A stretch of 64,000 bases of DNA from Chitinophagaceae bacterium (lineage in GTDB: Bacteria > Bacteroidota > Bacteroidia > Chitinophagales > Chitinophagaceae), in the NCBI GenBank assembly GCA_016720745.1, contig JADKKA010000018.1, forward strand, positions 1-64,000, given 5' to 3'. The position numbers were made by a program, and so were the translations under genes. The notes beneath the pieces were generated by a model, which did no database searches, was not told the origin of the DNA, and was given only the letters and a program-made list of their open reading frames with translations. This document shows positions 10,106 through 18,387 of the stretch, piece after piece (within the stretch, counting starts at the first letter, position 1; every line of letters begins with the position of its first letter).

Positions 10106-10873
10106 ATGGAAGTACACGCACATACCCACACCGCCCGCAAAAAATGGACTCACTATTTCTGGGAGTTTTTGATGTTATTCCTCGCCGTATCACTGGGGTT
10201 TTATGCCGAGAACACCAGAGAAACCATTCTTCATAAAAAAGAAGTAAAGACACAGTTGAACGCCATGATAGCAGATCTTCAATCTGATATTATGTTATTT
10301 GACTCGGTAACGCAGCGAAATAGCCATGGTGCGGAGATGGCAGATTCCCTGATCAACCTGTTACATTCAGATATCAACAATACGACGGAGATATACTTTG
10401 CTGCCAGGACCGTAACGGCCAATCTGGGCTATTATTTTTCCAACTCAAAATCTTTCGATCAGCTGAAAGCGGCAGGACTGCTGCGGTATATTAAAAACAA
10501 GGCTTTACTGGATAGTATCGGCAGTTATTATGCCTCCTTTCAATGGCTTTCCAATCAAATAGATTTATTACGACTTAAAATGGACGAGGTTCACAAAGGG
10601 AATACCCGGTTATTTGACAGCTATGTTTTTCATGAAATGATGAAGAATATTCAAGTGATTGCCAACAGCGGCATTGGTGGAACCAGGACCAATATCAACA
10701 AACCGCTGGTGAAACCGGTATTACTTTCTACAGATGCAAGGGATATCAACACGGTATCACTCAACTATCATTACTACTCCACCACCATTAAATTTTATAC
10801 CCGGAACGCCATTTCGCTTCAAAACCGGGCAAAAAACCTGATGGTAATGATTCGACGTGAATACAAATTCTAA
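10106..10873 (+). CDS. His-rich single-pass membrane protein, tandem paralogue 3 of 4
   Basis: 255 residues. The start MEVHAHTHTARKKWTHYFWE is followed by FLMLFLAVSLGFYAENTRET and a helical domain with SFDQLKAAGLLRYIKNKAL and IGSYYASFQWL. It is the most diverged of the four: two of the His are replaced in the tip, and SLGFYAEN replaces FCGFLAE. A 77-base gap without an ORF separates it from copy 2. No known function. Confidence 0.8.
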   Translation: MEVHAHTHTARKKWTHYFWEFLMLFLAVSLGFYAENTRETILHKKEVKTQLNAMIADLQSDIMLFDSVTQRNSHGAEMADSLINLLHSDINNTTEIYFAARTVTANLGYYFSNSKSFDQLKAAGLLRYIKNKALLDSIGSYYASFQWLSNQIDLLRLKMDEVHKGNTRLFDSYVFHEMMKNIQVIANSGIGGTRTNINKPLVKPVLLSTDARDINTVSLNYHYYSTTIKFYTRNAISLQNRAKNLMVMIRREYKF

Positions 10874-10888
10874 TAAATCCAAATACTG

Positions 10889-11683
10889 ATGGAAGTACAT
10901 CACCATTCCCATCCTCCGGCTGGTGCCGGACACATGAAAAAATGGACCCACTACTTCTGGGAATTTTTAATGTTATTCCTGGCTGTGTTTTGTGGTTTCT
11001 TAGCAGAGAACCAGCGGGAACATTATGTGGAAGCACATCGGGCAAAAGAATATGCAAAAAGTCTGTTAGGTGATTTAAAAGAAGATACGGCAGAAATAAA
11101 CGGTGGAATAGCTCAGAATACTTTTATGATCAAAGCATTTGATAGTTGTATTTCGATGGGACTTCAAGGTATTGACCAATCAACAGTACCAGGTGAATTT
11201 TATTATTACAGCCGTTTTACCAGCAATGCCTATGCTATAGACTGGAACAGATCCACGCTTACCCAACTTGTTCAATCAGGCAATCTCCGGTATTTTAAAA
11301 ATAAAGAGCTGGTCAGGAAAATAAATAAATATTTTTCCCTGCAAAACCAGATAGTAAGCAATAATGATGCAGATCATTTGCACCGGGACAGGATTATTGA
11401 AATCCGTGACCGGTTGCTGGCGGCCAGGTATTATGAATTTTTCGCACCAGTATCGATCTCAATAGAAATGCAAGGACATGTACCCGATAGCAGCATGGAT
11501 AGCCTGATGGCTCAGCAACTTTCTTTAAAAGCCGGCAGTACGGGGGTAATGGAAGAATACCTGAATAATCTGATGGACCGGAAATGGAGAAATAAAAGAT
11601 ATGTTGATGAGTTATATCCTGAAGCTTTGCAAATGGCTGTGGAAATAATAGAAATGCTGAAAGAAGATTATCATTTCAAATAA
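10889..11683 (+). CDS. His-rich single-pass membrane protein, tandem paralogue 4 of 4
   Basis: 264 residues. The N-terminus MEVHHHSHPPAGAGHMKKWT is longer by a few residues than in the other copies. It is followed by HYFWEFLMLFLAVFCGFLAE and a helical domain with LTQLVQSGNLRYFKNKEL and VRKINKYFSLQNQ. Starts 15 bases after copy 3. Five bases after its stop lies the beginning of a fifth copy that is cut off (next entry). Confidence 0.8.
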   Translation: MEVHHHSHPPAGAGHMKKWTHYFWEFLMLFLAVFCGFLAENQREHYVEAHRAKEYAKSLLGDLKEDTAEINGGIAQNTFMIKAFDSCISMGLQGIDQSTVPGEFYYYSRFTSNAYAIDWNRSTLTQLVQSGNLRYFKNKELVRKINKYFSLQNQIVSNNDADHLHRDRIIEIRDRLLAARYYEFFAPVSISIEMQGHVPDSSMDSLMAQQLSLKAGSTGVMEEYLNNLMDRKWRNKRYVDELYPEALQMAVEIIEMLKEDYHFK

Positions 11684-11688
11684 ATTTT

Positions 11689-11754
11689 ATGGAAGTACAG
11701 GCACAAACCCATTATCCAACGATTTCAATCCCATGCAAAAACACAGAGGCGTAG
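11689..11754 (+). pseudogene. 5' remnant of a fifth His-rich paralogue
   Basis: ATGGAAGTACAGGCACAAACCCA matches the start of paralogue 3 at 21 of the first 23 bases, giving MEVQAQTH. It then runs into unrelated sequence (YPTISIPCKNTEA and TAG at 11752), which belongs to the palindromic repeat that follows. It has the same spacing behind paralogue 4 as the other copies have from each other. This looks like a fifth tandem gene lost by deletion or by insertion of the repeat. Confidence 0.55.
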
Positions 11755-11860
11755 CCTCGGTTTCATATTGTAACAACGGGTTTCAATCCGTTGCAGAAAA
11801 AATAGCGACAGCAGGAAGATGACTAGATAAACGAATTCTTTACTACGGACTATAATCCGT
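11745..11860. repeat. Composite palindromic repeat element (three small hairpins)
   Basis: Three hairpins in 116 bases: GAGGC-GTA-GCCTC (11746-11758), CAACGG-N8-CCGTTG (11774-11793) and ACGGA-CTATAA-TCCGT (11845-11860). They are joined by tttttt/agcgacagcaggaagatgac filler. The style (GTAG-type hairpins, xACGGxxTxxAATCCGT) resembles mobile REP-like elements found in Bacteroidota intergenic DNA. No ORF seen. It lies directly before the ATG of the following gene. Confidence 0.6.
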
Positions 11861-11877
11861 TGATAAAAACAAAAACC

Positions 11878-13081
11878 ATGCAGCAATCTCTGACCTCCAG
11901 CAAAAGAATCGAATCCATCGATATCATCCGTGGCCTCGCCATGGTGATCATGGCCCTGGATCATGTACGGGATTATGTGCATATCGGCGCCAATACTGAT
12001 GATCCGTTGAATCTGGCAACCACTTCACCGGCCCTTTATTTCACCCGGTGGATTACCCATTTCTGTGCACCCATCTTTGTTTTTCTATCCGGTACTTCTG
12101 TGTACCTGCAAAGTCTGCGCAAAAGCAAAAAAGAACTCGGTATATTTTTATTGAAAAGAGGTCTCTGGCTGATCATTGCTGAATGGACTATTGTTGCCTT
12201 TGCCTGGACCTTCAATACTAATTTCAATATTATTCCCTTCCAGGTGATCTGGGCCATCGGGATCAGTATGTTCATACTGGGACTACTGGTTTTAGCTAAA
12301 CTCCCTTACCGGATCATCCTGATCCTGGGTATCCTGATTGTGGGCGGACATAACCTGCTGGATATCCCCGAATCAAAACCCGGTTTCGAAGCTGGTTTCT
12401 GGTGGGACCTGTTACACCATGGTGTATTTAAAGTCTATCCCGTTACCGGTAACAAAGTTGTCATGCTGGTATATCCCTTTGTTGCCTGGGCCGGACTCAT
12501 GCTGCTGGGCTATTGTGCCGGCATATTATTCTCTCCTCAATATACCGCTGCAGCCAGAAAAAAATATTGCTGGGAATCGGATCCGGATTGATCCTCCTTT
12601 TTATCTTCTTCGGTTCAGCAACCTGTATGGCGATCCTCTTCCCTGGACCCGGCAGGATAGTCCGTTCTATACTTTACTTTCCTTTATCAAAGTAAACAAG
12701 TATCCGCCTTCCCTGCTCTATCTCTGTATCACGATTGGTCCGGCACTTATATTGACAGCGCTTGTTGAATCAGTAAAGAATCTTTTCACAGACGTGATGG
12801 TTACTTTCGGCAGAACTGCTTTCTTTTATTATATCCTTCATCTTTACCTGATTCATATCGTGGCAGCTGTTTTCTTTTTTGCCAGGGGACATACATTCGC
12901 CGAAGCCAAGAATGTAGGCGAACGCTTTCCCTTTATGTATGTGGCTCCCGGAGAAGGAAATGGTTTATTGGTCGTGTATGCGGTATGGCTGGGAGTTGTG
13001 CTGATCCTGTATCCGTTGTGCAAAAAATATGATCAATATAAAACCGCCCATAAAGAAAAATGGTGGCTGAGTTACATTTAA
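11878..13081 (+). CDS. DUF1624 / heparan-alpha-glucosaminide N-acetyltransferase-like membrane protein
   Basis: Begins MQQSLTSSKRIESIDIIRGL then AMVIMALDHVRDYVH, the typical first helix of the DUF1624 family (PF07786-like, related to acyltransferase 3 proteins). Many membrane helices follow (about ten), with LHHGVFKVYPV and ending KKYDQYKTAHKEKWWLSYI. Two indels split the frame: the A-run 12558-12564 and near 12606-12611. The repaired middle reads KKILLGIGSGLILLFIFLRF and SNLYGDPLPW. Such proteins probably acylate sugars or other envelope molecules, but the substrate is unknown. Complete in length (about 400 residues) after repair. Confidence 0.78.
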
Positions 13082-13090
13082 AAATAGCAT

Positions 13091-14248
13091 ATGAAAAAAA
13101 TAATCCTTTCCACACTGAGTCTGTTTTTCATATTCAGTTTAACTGCCCAAAAACCACGTGCCCGTGATATCGGTATTCCCTTTGATGGTACCCCCGGAAA
13201 ATTCAATGCAATTACAGATGTAAAAGGGGTGGAAGTGGGATACAGCACCATCATAACAGGATCGGGAAAAAATATACGGGGGAAGGGTCCGGTACGAACC
13301 GGAGTCACTGCTATTCTCCCCAGGGGCCGTCAAAATAATCCGGTCTATGCAAACTGGTATGCATTGAATGGCAATGGAGAAATGACCGGCACCACCTGGA
13401 TAACTGAATCCGGTTTTTTAGAAGGCCCCATAATGATCACCAATACCAATAGTGTGGGTGTGGTAAGAGATGCTGTGCTGAAATGGTATGTAAAAAAAGG
13501 ATGGTACCAGGAAGATTTCTGGTACACTTACCCGGTAGTGGCCGAAACCTATGATGGATTTTTAAATGATATCTATGGCTTTCATGTAAAAGAGGAAAAT
13601 GCCTGGGAAGCATTGGACAGTGCCAAAAGCGGGTATCTCAAAGAAGGAAATGTAGGCGGTGGCACTGGTATGATGTGTTTAGGATTTAAGGGCGGTACCG
13701 GTACTGCATCGAGAGTGATTAAAATAAAAGATTCAACTTATACGGTTGGCGTGCTGGTGCAATCGAATTTCGGTGCAAAATCCAATTTTACCATTGCCGG
13801 TGTTCCGGTTGGGCGGGAATTGAAAGACACCATGAATTATGAATTCAAAGCACCCCCATCCTATCAGCCCGGCGATGGCTCCATTATTGTGGTATTGGCC
13901 ACGGATGCACCTTTATTACCCCATCAGTTAAAAAGAATGGCTGCAAGGATTGCTTTGGGCGTAGGGAAAGCAGGAGGTCGTGGCGAAAACGGATCGGGTG
14001 ATATCTTCATCGCCTTTTCAACTGCCAATCCTTCCGCCTTTCAAAGAGAAAATTTCACCACCCTGTCCGAATTACCGAATGATATGATCAACCCCTTGTT
14101 CAATGGCACTGTTCAGGCAGTGGAAGAAGCAATCATCAATGCGATGGTGGCGGCCGAAACCATGGAAGGGATCAATGGCAATAAAGCTTATGGACTCCCG
14201 CATAAACTGGTGATGGATGTATTAAAGAAATACAACCGGGTGAAATAG
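13091..14248 (+). CDS. P1 family peptidase (DmpA-like aminopeptidase/D-esterase), exported
   Basis: The signal peptide (IILSTLSLFFIFSLTAQ) leads into the DmpA/L-aminopeptidase-D-esterase family: ARDIGIPFDGTPGKFNAITD, VEVGYSTII, GPVRTGVTAILPRG. The self-cleavage and nucleophile site is in GRGENGSGDIFIAFSTAN, where the Ser after Gly becomes the N-terminal nucleophile of the beta chain. All motifs intact, 385 residues. Family members release N-terminal residues, including D-amino acids and beta-amino acids, from peptides. Context with M19 and N-acyl-D-amino-acid deacylase genes suggests use of D-residue-containing peptides. Confidence 0.9.
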   Translation: MKKIILSTLSLFFIFSLTAQKPRARDIGIPFDGTPGKFNAITDVKGVEVGYSTIITGSGKNIRGKGPVRTGVTAILPRGRQNNPVYANWYALNGNGEMTGTTWITESGFLEGPIMITNTNSVGVVRDAVLKWYVKKGWYQEDFWYTYPVVAETYDGFLNDIYGFHVKEENAWEALDSAKSGYLKEGNVGGGTGMMCLGFKGGTGTASRVIKIKDSTYTVGVLVQSNFGAKSNFTIAGVPVGRELKDTMNYEFKAPPSYQPGDGSIIVVLATDAPLLPHQLKRMAARIALGVGKAGGRGENGSGDIFIAFSTANPSAFQRENFTTLSELPNDMINPLFNGTVQAVEEAIINAMVAAETMEGINGNKAYGLPHKLVMDVLKKYNRVK

Positions 14249-14280
14249 AAAGCTGTAAAATCAGTTTATTTTGCAGTACA

Positions 14281-14427
14281 ATGCAACTGCTGATGTTTGA
14301 CAGAAACCAAAACCGGAAAGGCCGCCTGCTGCGTTTTCTGCTGTAGATGGTTGTAGGTTTTAGCGCAGCATTTCTCTACCGTTATCTTAAATTGCATGGG
14401 TTGCCTTCAAGTGTTTCCACAGGTTGA
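14281..14427 (+). other. Possible small membrane protein interrupted by TAG
   Basis: In the 230-base gap after the P1 peptidase, an ATG at 14281 opens MQLLMFDRNQNRKGRLLRFL L, TAG at 14344, then in the same frame MVVGFSAAFLYRYLKLHGLP and TGA at 14425. The hydrophobic part spans the TAG. A TTATTTTGCA stretch just upstream resembles a -7 promoter box. It could be a 48-residue membrane protein with one wrong base, or nothing. Confidence 0.25.
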
Positions 14428-14480
14428 ACATTTTTGAACCCCGGGGAACATTATTTACGGATCATTCAAAATCATTTAAA

Positions 14481-15020
14481 ATGGACCAGACAACCTTAGG
14501 CATTGGTACCCGACTCCAGCATACCCAGCACGGGCCTGGCGTAATCGTAGGAGTTAAATTCGCCACTTATCTCATCGCCTTTATCAATACCGGTATCAGG
14601 GAAATTGATAAAACAGATGCTCAACTCGAAGAGATCATCCCGGAAAATGTATCGGTTGAAGTGGAAACACAGAGTGAGACAGAAAAATCACTCCTGAAAA
14701 TTTTAAGAATGTGGGGCGGTATCACCGAACCCGTACCGTTGGGAGATCGCTGGATCAAAGGAATGATGATCCTGCAACCAGCAGATAAATCCCTAAAACC
14801 AAAAGAAATCCCCATTGAGGATTTCTTTCATAAAATTGTGATGCTCCGCGACCGGCTTCGGGTGCTGGAACAGAATATCAACAGCAGCAAAACACTGACC
14901 GATGAAGAAAAAGTGAATATCCAGCAATATATCACCCGCTGTTATGGCTCACTCACCACATTTAATGTACTGTTCCGGAATAAGGAACAAAATTTTGTAG
15001 GGGAAAAGAGCGGGGAATAG
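14481..15020 (+). CDS. Conserved hypothetical protein with CarD/DUF3553-like N-terminal motif
   Basis: Starts MDQTTLGIGTRLQHTQHGPG then VIVGVKFATYLIAFINTGIR. The G-x-R-L/V-x-H-x-x-H-G-x-G-x-V pattern is like the small SH3-like domain of CarD/UvrD C-terminal proteins. The rest is a soluble helical domain ending CYGSLTTFNVLFRNKEQNFV. I do not know the function. ATG 14481 is preceded by catttaaa rather than a strong Shine-Dalgarno, usual in Bacteroidota. About 179 residues, intact. Confidence 0.65.
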   Translation: MDQTTLGIGTRLQHTQHGPGVIVGVKFATYLIAFINTGIREIDKTDAQLEEIIPENVSVEVETQSETEKSLLKILRMWGGITEPVPLGDRWIKGMMILQPADKSLKPKEIPIEDFFHKIVMLRDRLRVLEQNINSSKTLTDEEKVNIQQYITRCYGSLTTFNVLFRNKEQNFVGEKSGE

Positions 15021-15026
15021 ATGAAA

Positions 15027-15146
15027 GTTGGGAAGTTGACAAGTTAAAAAGTTGATAAGGCGGGAGGTTCCCAACAAAAGAGACAGACTTTTCCATCAAA
15101 GCACCTCAACCTTTCAACTACTAAACTTATCAACTTATCAACTTTT
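15027..15146. repeat. Intergenic inverted repeat of AAGTTGATAAG words
   Basis: The plus strand holds agttgggaagttgacaagtt, then AAGTTGATAAG at 15049-15059. The complementary CTTATCAACTT occurs twice at 15126-15136 and 15134-15144. The arms overlap the 3' end of the DUF2892 gene. This is the third spacer in the window with a locally unique word in inverted orientation. Confidence 0.55.
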
Positions 15147-15344
15147 CTTGGGGCATGTATTCATTCCCACCAAGGTATACAAAGGACAAAAGCTCACCAG
15201 ACTGGTCAGCACAAATACGCCGCCCAATACGACCAGGATCAGTCCCAGGGTACCGGTAACCGTACCACTGAAATAGAGATAAGCAAAAACGGCAGCAATT
15301 AATACTCGGATAATACGATCCACATTTCCCATGTTCGGTTTCAT
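15138..15344 (-). CDS. DUF2892 (YgaP-like) small inner-membrane protein
   Basis: MKPNMGNVDRIIRVLIAAVF then AYLYFSGTVTGTLGLILVV and VFVLTSLVSFCPLYTLVG, NTCPKK. This is the standard DUF2892 family: two membrane helices and a conserved Cys in SFCPLYxxxGxxTC. Such proteins often accompany rhodanese or sulfur/redox genes and Crp-type regulators, as here. 68 residues, complete. The role is unknown; the family is certain. Confidence 0.88.
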   Translation of the reverse strand: MKPNMGNVDRIIRVLIAAVFAYLYFSGTVTGTLGLILVVLGGVFVLTSLVSFCPLYTLVGMNTCPKKS

Positions 15345-15356
15345 GTTCTGTAAGTT

Positions 15357-15443
15357 TTATGATTTAAAAATGAGTACCAGTGCGGCTACCAGGCTCAAAC
15401 AAAGCAGGCAAACAATCGCCAGTTTCAGCCATTTACCTTTCAT
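15357..15443 (-). CDS. Very small membrane protein (28 residues)
   Basis: An ORF of MKGKWLKLAIVCLLCLSLVA then ALVLIFKS, ending TAA at 15357. It has a basic N-terminus and one membrane helix, and sits 12 bases upstream of the DUF2892 start on the same strand. Its intact frame, position and composition suggest a real small protein co-transcribed with DUF2892. It could also be chance. Confidence 0.45.
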   Translation of the reverse strand: MKGKWLKLAIVCLLCLSLVAALVLIFKS

Positions 15444-15510
15444 AGTACCGTTTTGATGAAGTAAAACTAACCGTAAAGGATGGGACAGTCCGGTGACCCG
15501 GGTCACCAAC

Positions 15511-16140
15511 TCAATTGATTTCTATACCCGCCTCCGTTTGCCTGATCTTGCCCTCCTGTTCCAGTTTCTTGAGTACGCGGGTCACGACTTCCCTTGCCGT
15601 TCCCAGCTCAGCCGCGATCTGTTTATGCCGGATATCCAGTATTTTCTCCCCTTTCAACCGGCTTTTTTCCTGGAGATATTGATATAATCGCTGGTCCATG
15701 CGGCCAAAGAGGAGGGAATTAATGGTGTCCAGCATTTCGGTGTAACGCAGATTGTACTGCCGGAAGAACAGATCATTCAGTGCGGGAAATTCCCGGATCC
15801 ATTTATTGATCTTTTCTGCCGGTAATAATAATAGCATAGAGGGCTCTTCGCTGATGGCAAAGATCCGGCTGGGCGACTGACTCAGTCCGGCTGAAAAAGA
15901 CATAATACAGCTTTGCGTGGAGCCGATATAATAAAGTAGTAGTTCCTTTTCTTCCACACGGGTAAAGACTTTCACCAATCCCTGTAACACAATCGGGATC
16001 ATGCGCACATATTGCCCTTCTTTTAATATCTCCATACCAGCAGGCACATCCATAACACTACCCTCGGTAGCAATAACCTGTAGAAGTTCCTGACTGAAGT
16101 CGGGTAAAAAGGGTTTTATTTCGGCGAGGTCGAGGGGCAT
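15511..16140 (-). CDS. Crp/Fnr family transcription regulator
   Basis: The N-terminal cyclic-nucleotide-binding-like beta barrel (EILKEGQYVRMIPIVLQGLV, KELLLYYIG) is followed by a C-terminal winged helix with the recognition segment RHKQIAAELGTAREVVTRVL KKLEQEGKI. It has no Cys cluster for an Fe-S centre like Fnr. 209 residues, intact. It lies upstream of the small membrane genes on the same strand and probably controls them. Homologues in Bacteroidota often sit next to DUF2892 and respond to redox or nitrosative signals; the signal cannot be told from sequence. Confidence 0.88.
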   Translation of the reverse strand: MPLDLAEIKPFLPDFSQELLQVIATEGSVMDVPAGMEILKEGQYVRMIPIVLQGLVKVFTRVEEKELLLYYIGSTQSCIMSFSAGLSQSPSRIFAISEEPSMLLLLPAEKINKWIREFPALNDLFFRQYNLRYTEMLDTINSLLFGRMDQRLYQYLQEKSRLKGEKILDIRHKQIAAELGTAREVVTRVLKKLEQEGKIRQTEAGIEIN

Positions 16141-16176
16141 GCTGAAAATTAGTGAATAATCTTATAGAAGCATTGT

Positions 16177-16299
16177 TTAACCGCAAAGACACGAAGACGC
16201 AAAGAAACGCAAAGAAATAACTGTAGTTTTTCGGGATTTGTAACTAAGAAAATACTTGTCCTTGAAATCTCCCTTGCGTCTTCGTGTCTTTGCGGTTAA
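16177..16299. repeat. 26-bp perfect inverted repeat between divergent genes
   Basis: The left arm at 16177-16202 begins ttaaccgcaaagacacgaag and continues acgcaa. Its exact complement occupies 16274-16299. The arms are 71 bases apart, in the spacer between the crp-like gene (minus) and the N-acyl-D-amino-acid deacylase (plus). Partial third and fourth copies (acgcaaagaaacgcaaagaa) follow the left arm. This ACCGCAAAGACxCGAAGACGCAAAG word is a type seen in intergenic DNA of several phyla. Confidence 0.75.
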
Positions 16300-16339
16300 G
16301 CATTTTTCCCAATCTCAATTTTCTTCTCGAAATTGCAGC

Positions 16340-17905
16340 ATGCGCCTCCTATCTCTCATCTTCTTATTCCCTCTCCTGGCCACCGCCCAGGAGCCCTTTG
16401 ACATCCTTATCAAAAACGGTAAAATCATAGATGGCAGTGGTAACAACTGGTATTACAGCGACCTGGCCATCAAAAACGGGAAAATTGTACATATCGCCAG
16501 AGATATTAAACCAGGAACTGCCAAAAAAATCATTGACGCCAAAGGGATGATCGTGGCTCCGGGATTCATAGATGTACACACCCATCTCGAAGAAGATGAA
16601 GCCAAAGATCCTGAGACCAAAAGTTTTATTTATGATGGAGTTACCACCTGTATCACCGGCAACTGCGGTTCATCAAATGTTGATATCGCCAAGTACCTCA
16701 ACTGGCTGGATTCCCTGAAACTATCTATCAATGTGGCCACCCTGGCCGGACATAACGATATCCGCAAATCCGTCATGGGCCGGGCTAACCGCGATGCCAG
16801 TGCCGATGAAATGAAAAGGATGGAAGCCATCATGCAGAAAGCCATGCAGGATGGCGCCGTTGGGTTATCAACGGGACTGATTTATATCCCCGGCACATAT
16901 ACCAAAACACCCGAGATTGTATCGCTGGCAAAAATTGCTGCTCAATATAATGGCGTTTATGCCACACATATGCGCGATGAGGGTGACAGTATCACTTACG
17001 CCATTGAAGAAGCCCTGACCATTGGCCGTGAAGCAAAGATCCCTGTAGAGATCTCGCATTTCAAATGCAGCGGTCAGCATAACTGGGGCCGCAGTAAAGA
17101 AACCATCCCCATGGTGGAAGCGGCCAGAAGAGAAGGCATCGAAGTAACCATAGATCAGTATCCTTATACCGCCAGCAGCACCTCTATCAGTACGTTATTA
17201 CCTGATGAGGTGCTGGCCGACGGACAGGACTCCATCCGGGCCCGTTTACAAAGACCGGTCATCCGCAAACAGGTAACCGATCATATCCTGGCCCGTTTGA
17301 AAAAAAGAAAACTGAAACACCTGAGTTATGCGGTGGTCGCTAATTATTCACCTGATACCTCTTATAACGGTAAAAGTATTGAAGCTATCAACCTCATGAA
17401 GGGCAGAAAACACAAAGCCCGATATGAAGCCGAAACAGTGATGGATCTGATGATGAACGGGGGTGCCAGTGCGGTATTCCATGGTATGAGCGAGGAGGAT
17501 GTGAAAAATATCATGCGTTACCCCTTCAATATGTTTGCCAGTGATGCCAGTATCCGGGTGCTGGGTGCCGGTATGCCGCATCCAAGAGGATATGGTACGA
17601 ATGCCCGGGTACTAAGTAAATATGTAAGGGAAGAAAAAGTGATTTCTCTGGAAGAAGCCATCCGCAGAATGACTTCATTGCCTGCGCAGAAATTTCAGTT
17701 AAAAGACCGCGGGCTGATCCGGGAGGGTATGGCTGCCGATATTGTCATTTTCAATGAAAATGAAGTAAAAGATATTTCTACCTTTGAAAAACCCCATGCC
17801 TATTCAAAAGGTTTTTATTTTGTACTGGTCAATGGAGTATTAACCGTAGATCAGCAACAGCATACAGGGGCCAGGGCAGGAAAAGCTTTACGTCATACAT
17901 TCTAA
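16340..17905 (+). CDS. Exported N-acyl-D-amino-acid deacylase family amidohydrolase
   Basis: The signal peptide MRLLSLIFLFPLLATAQ leads into the D-aminoacylase family: FDILIKNGKIIDGSGNNWYY, APGFIDVHTHLEEDE (HxH metal ligands), ITGNCGSS, LAGHNDIR, ATHMRDEGDS, EISHFKCSG, and ASDASIRVLG (catalytic Asp). The C-terminus is GLIREGMAADIVIFNENEV. About 520 residues, intact. It would hydrolyse N-acyl-D-amino acids or related D-peptides in the periplasm. ATG 16340 starts the signal peptide; the frame is open back into the inverted repeat, but that part is not protein-like. Confidence 0.88.
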   Translation: MRLLSLIFLFPLLATAQEPFDILIKNGKIIDGSGNNWYYSDLAIKNGKIVHIARDIKPGTAKKIIDAKGMIVAPGFIDVHTHLEEDEAKDPETKSFIYDGVTTCITGNCGSSNVDIAKYLNWLDSLKLSINVATLAGHNDIRKSVMGRANRDASADEMKRMEAIMQKAMQDGAVGLSTGLIYIPGTYTKTPEIVSLAKIAAQYNGVYATHMRDEGDSITYAIEEALTIGREAKIPVEISHFKCSGQHNWGRSKETIPMVEAARREGIEVTIDQYPYTASSTSISTLLPDEVLADGQDSIRARLQRPVIRKQVTDHILARLKKRKLKHLSYAVVANYSPDTSYNGKSIEAINLMKGRKHKARYEAETVMDLMMNGGASAVFHGMSEEDVKNIMRYPFNMFASDASIRVLGAGMPHPRGYGTNARVLSKYVREEKVISLEEAIRRMTSLPAQKFQLKDRGLIREGMAADIVIFNENEVKDISTFEKPHAYSKGFYFVLVNGVLTVDQQQHTGARAGKALRHTF

Positions 17906-17924
17906 AACCAAACCATTAAATATT

Positions 17925-18371
17925 ATGTCACCAATTATTGTAGGAGGTATTATCGGCGGTATCATCGGATTGATTGTGGTCGTGATCACCTTTTTTGCCA
18001 AGGAACAAAAATTCAACAAAATCCTGCGCACGATCAAAGACCCCATTGAATATGCGGCACTTTATCATTACGCTTCTTTTAAAAGATATAAAGCCTCTTT
18101 TAAATTCTTTGACTCCTATGGAGTTTTATACATCTCCGGTGACAATGCGTACTACAAAACCAGCGAAACCGGAAACCCGATCAGTTTTAACCTGAAAGAA
18201 TGCACCGTACAACAGGAAGCTGACTGGCGGATGCTGAAATGGTTTTCCATCACAACACCTGCCGGTGAAAAATATTATTTTGACTCACACAAAATGGGTG
18301 CTTTTAAAAACAACAGTGATGAAACACTGAAAGGGCTGGCTGCATTGAAGGCCAAGCAAGTTGCCTCTTAA
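17925..18371 (+). CDS. Hypothetical protein with N-terminal membrane helix
   Basis: 148 residues starting MSPIIVGGIIGGIIGLIVVV and ITFF, a single glycine-rich membrane helix. A cytoplasmic beta-rich domain follows (YHYASFKRYKASFKFFDSYG, VLYISGDNAYYK, WFSITTPAGEKYYFDSHKMG). I do not recognise the family. Starts 19 bases after the deacylase and is probably co-transcribed. Converges with the S9 peptidase gene. Confidence 0.6.
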   Translation: MSPIIVGGIIGGIIGLIVVVITFFAKEQKFNKILRTIKDPIEYAALYHYASFKRYKASFKFFDSYGVLYISGDNAYYKTSETGNPISFNLKECTVQQEADWRMLKWFSITTPAGEKYYFDSHKMGAFKNNSDETLKGLAALKAKQVAS

Positions 18372-18387
18372 GTTAAATTCCGATTTT

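Noticed and set aside
11700..11860. CRISPR-like array
   Set aside because: The hairpins differ from each other and there are no regularly spaced direct repeats or cas genes.
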